Shown: positions 63,562 to 64,000 of the stretch, piece after piece
Numbering within the stretch: the first letter of the stretch is position 1
How the letters are laid out: the number at the start of each line of letters is the position of its first letter
From: Flavobacterium sp. SH_e
Lineage (GTDB): Bacteria > Bacteroidota > Bacteroidia > Flavobacteriales > Flavobacteriaceae
DNA length: 64,000 nt
Direction of reading: 5' to 3'
NCBI RefSeq assembly: GCF_025717045.1
Contig: NZ_JAOVZN010000002.1
Location: 62,001-126,000 of the forward strand
Translations under genes and position numbers: made by a program
The notes under the pieces: generated by a model
Database searches by the model: none
What the model saw: the letters and a program-made list of their open reading frames with translations, nothing else
Told to the model about the DNA's origin: nothing

Positions 63562-64000
63562 ATGTTTGATAAGGATAAAATTAGCTTTTCAGCTTTAAGT
63601 AAAAGTTTAAAAAAAGAGAATATGAAAATTAAATTTTTAGATGGAATAAGAGGTTATAGTGCATTAATAGTAGTAATATATCATTCTTACTTATTTACTT
63701 ATTTTAATAATACTATTTCAAAAAACGAGTTTCTTAATAATTTACTTTCAATAATAAAACTTGGTTATTTATCAGTAGGTGTTTTTATTATCCTTTCAGG
63801 ATTTTGTTTGGCAATTCCAGTAGTAAACAATGAAATGAACTTTCAAGGAGGTATACAAAGATATTTTAAAAGAAGGTTTAGACGAATTGTTCCACCTTAT
63901 TATGTAGCTTTAATTTTAAGCATTATTATTATTATTACATTCCCTGTTTTACAAGTTAATAGTAATACAAACTGGGATTCAAAAATTCCAATTAATTTCG
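63562..64000 (+). CDS. acyltransferase 3 family protein, 3' end cut by window edge
   Basis: The frame is open to the last base. It has the OafA/YrhL-type start (KFLDGIRGYSALIVVIYHS, with the catalytic-site His), VGVFIILSGFCLAIP and FKRRFRRIVPPYYVALIL, which define the multi-membrane-helix acyltransferase 3 family. It probably acetylates the polysaccharide. Two in-frame starts are possible, 63562 and 63622; I use the first. About 146 codons are visible of a protein that is usually over 330. Confidence 0.85.
   Translation, partial: MFDKDKISFSALSKSLKKENMKIKFLDGIRGYSALIVVIYHSYLFTYFNNTISKNEFLNNLLSIIKLGYLSVGVFIILSGFCLAIPVVNNEMNFQGGIQRYFKRRFRRIVPPYYVALILSIIIIITFPVLQVNSNTNWDSKIPINF

Overview
The window is AT-rich chromosomal DNA from a member of the Bacteroidota, most likely Flavobacterium. 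Three things point there: paired SusC/SusD outer-membrane genes, promoters of the flavobacterial TTG-N19/20-TAnnTTTG type, and A-rich start regions instead of Shine-Dalgarno sites. Species is not determined; gene order and protein sequences look close to F. johnsoniae.

Layout. (1) 1-5079 is a housekeeping and envelope stretch: a cut-off hypothetical gene, rarA, a rhomboid protease, a secreted hypothetical, a DUF2490 protein and rlmB. (2) 5164-18200 (minus strand) holds two SusC/SusD nutrient-uptake operons and an Omp85-like outer-membrane protein. The first operon adds an Ig-like lipoprotein and a lipid-binding-type lipoprotein; neither has nearby enzymes or regulators. (3) 18377-35798 (plus strand) is the str-S10-spc-alpha ribosomal cluster: rpsL-rpsG-fusA-rpsJ, terminator, new promoter, rplC through rpsN, internal promoter with hairpin leader, rpsH through secY-infA-rpmJ, then rpsM-rpsK-rpsD-rpoA-rplQ and a strong terminator. 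tuf, adk and map are absent. The 38-codon rpmJ gene is included. (4) 36042-43977 holds central metabolism and repair: carA, eno, gltA, two guanidino-group hydrolases (DDAH-like and CtlX-like), marC, a CoA-binding protein and recR. (5) 44052 to the window end is a Wzx/Wzy-type surface polysaccharide locus.

The polysaccharide locus contains an outer-membrane export lipoprotein (Wza-like) and a tyrosine kinase co-polymerase (Wzc). A UDP-GlcNAc epimerase, UDP-glucose dehydrogenase and a NusG-like UpxY antiterminator follow. After a terminator, a new promoter and a structured leader come a UDP-HexNAc dehydrogenase, ManC, RfbB, a second export pair (a multi-SLBB Wza-like protein and a kinase-less Wzz), the Wzx flippase, a pyruvyltransferase, glycosyltransferases, the Wzy polymerase, and an acyltransferase cut by the window edge. 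Together they can make acidic and amino-sugar nucleotides, assemble and decorate a repeat unit, flip and polymerise it, and export it.

The most interesting signals are noncoding. The leader after upxY has mutually exclusive hairpins and a short GC hairpin resembling an ops recruitment site. Several hairpin leaders sit inside the ribosomal cluster (before rplC, rpsH, rpsD and rplQ). Three genes (rarA, rlmB, recR) have a -7 box so close to the ATG that leaderless mRNAs are expected. No CRISPR array, tRNA, rRNA, insertion sequence or prophage was seen.
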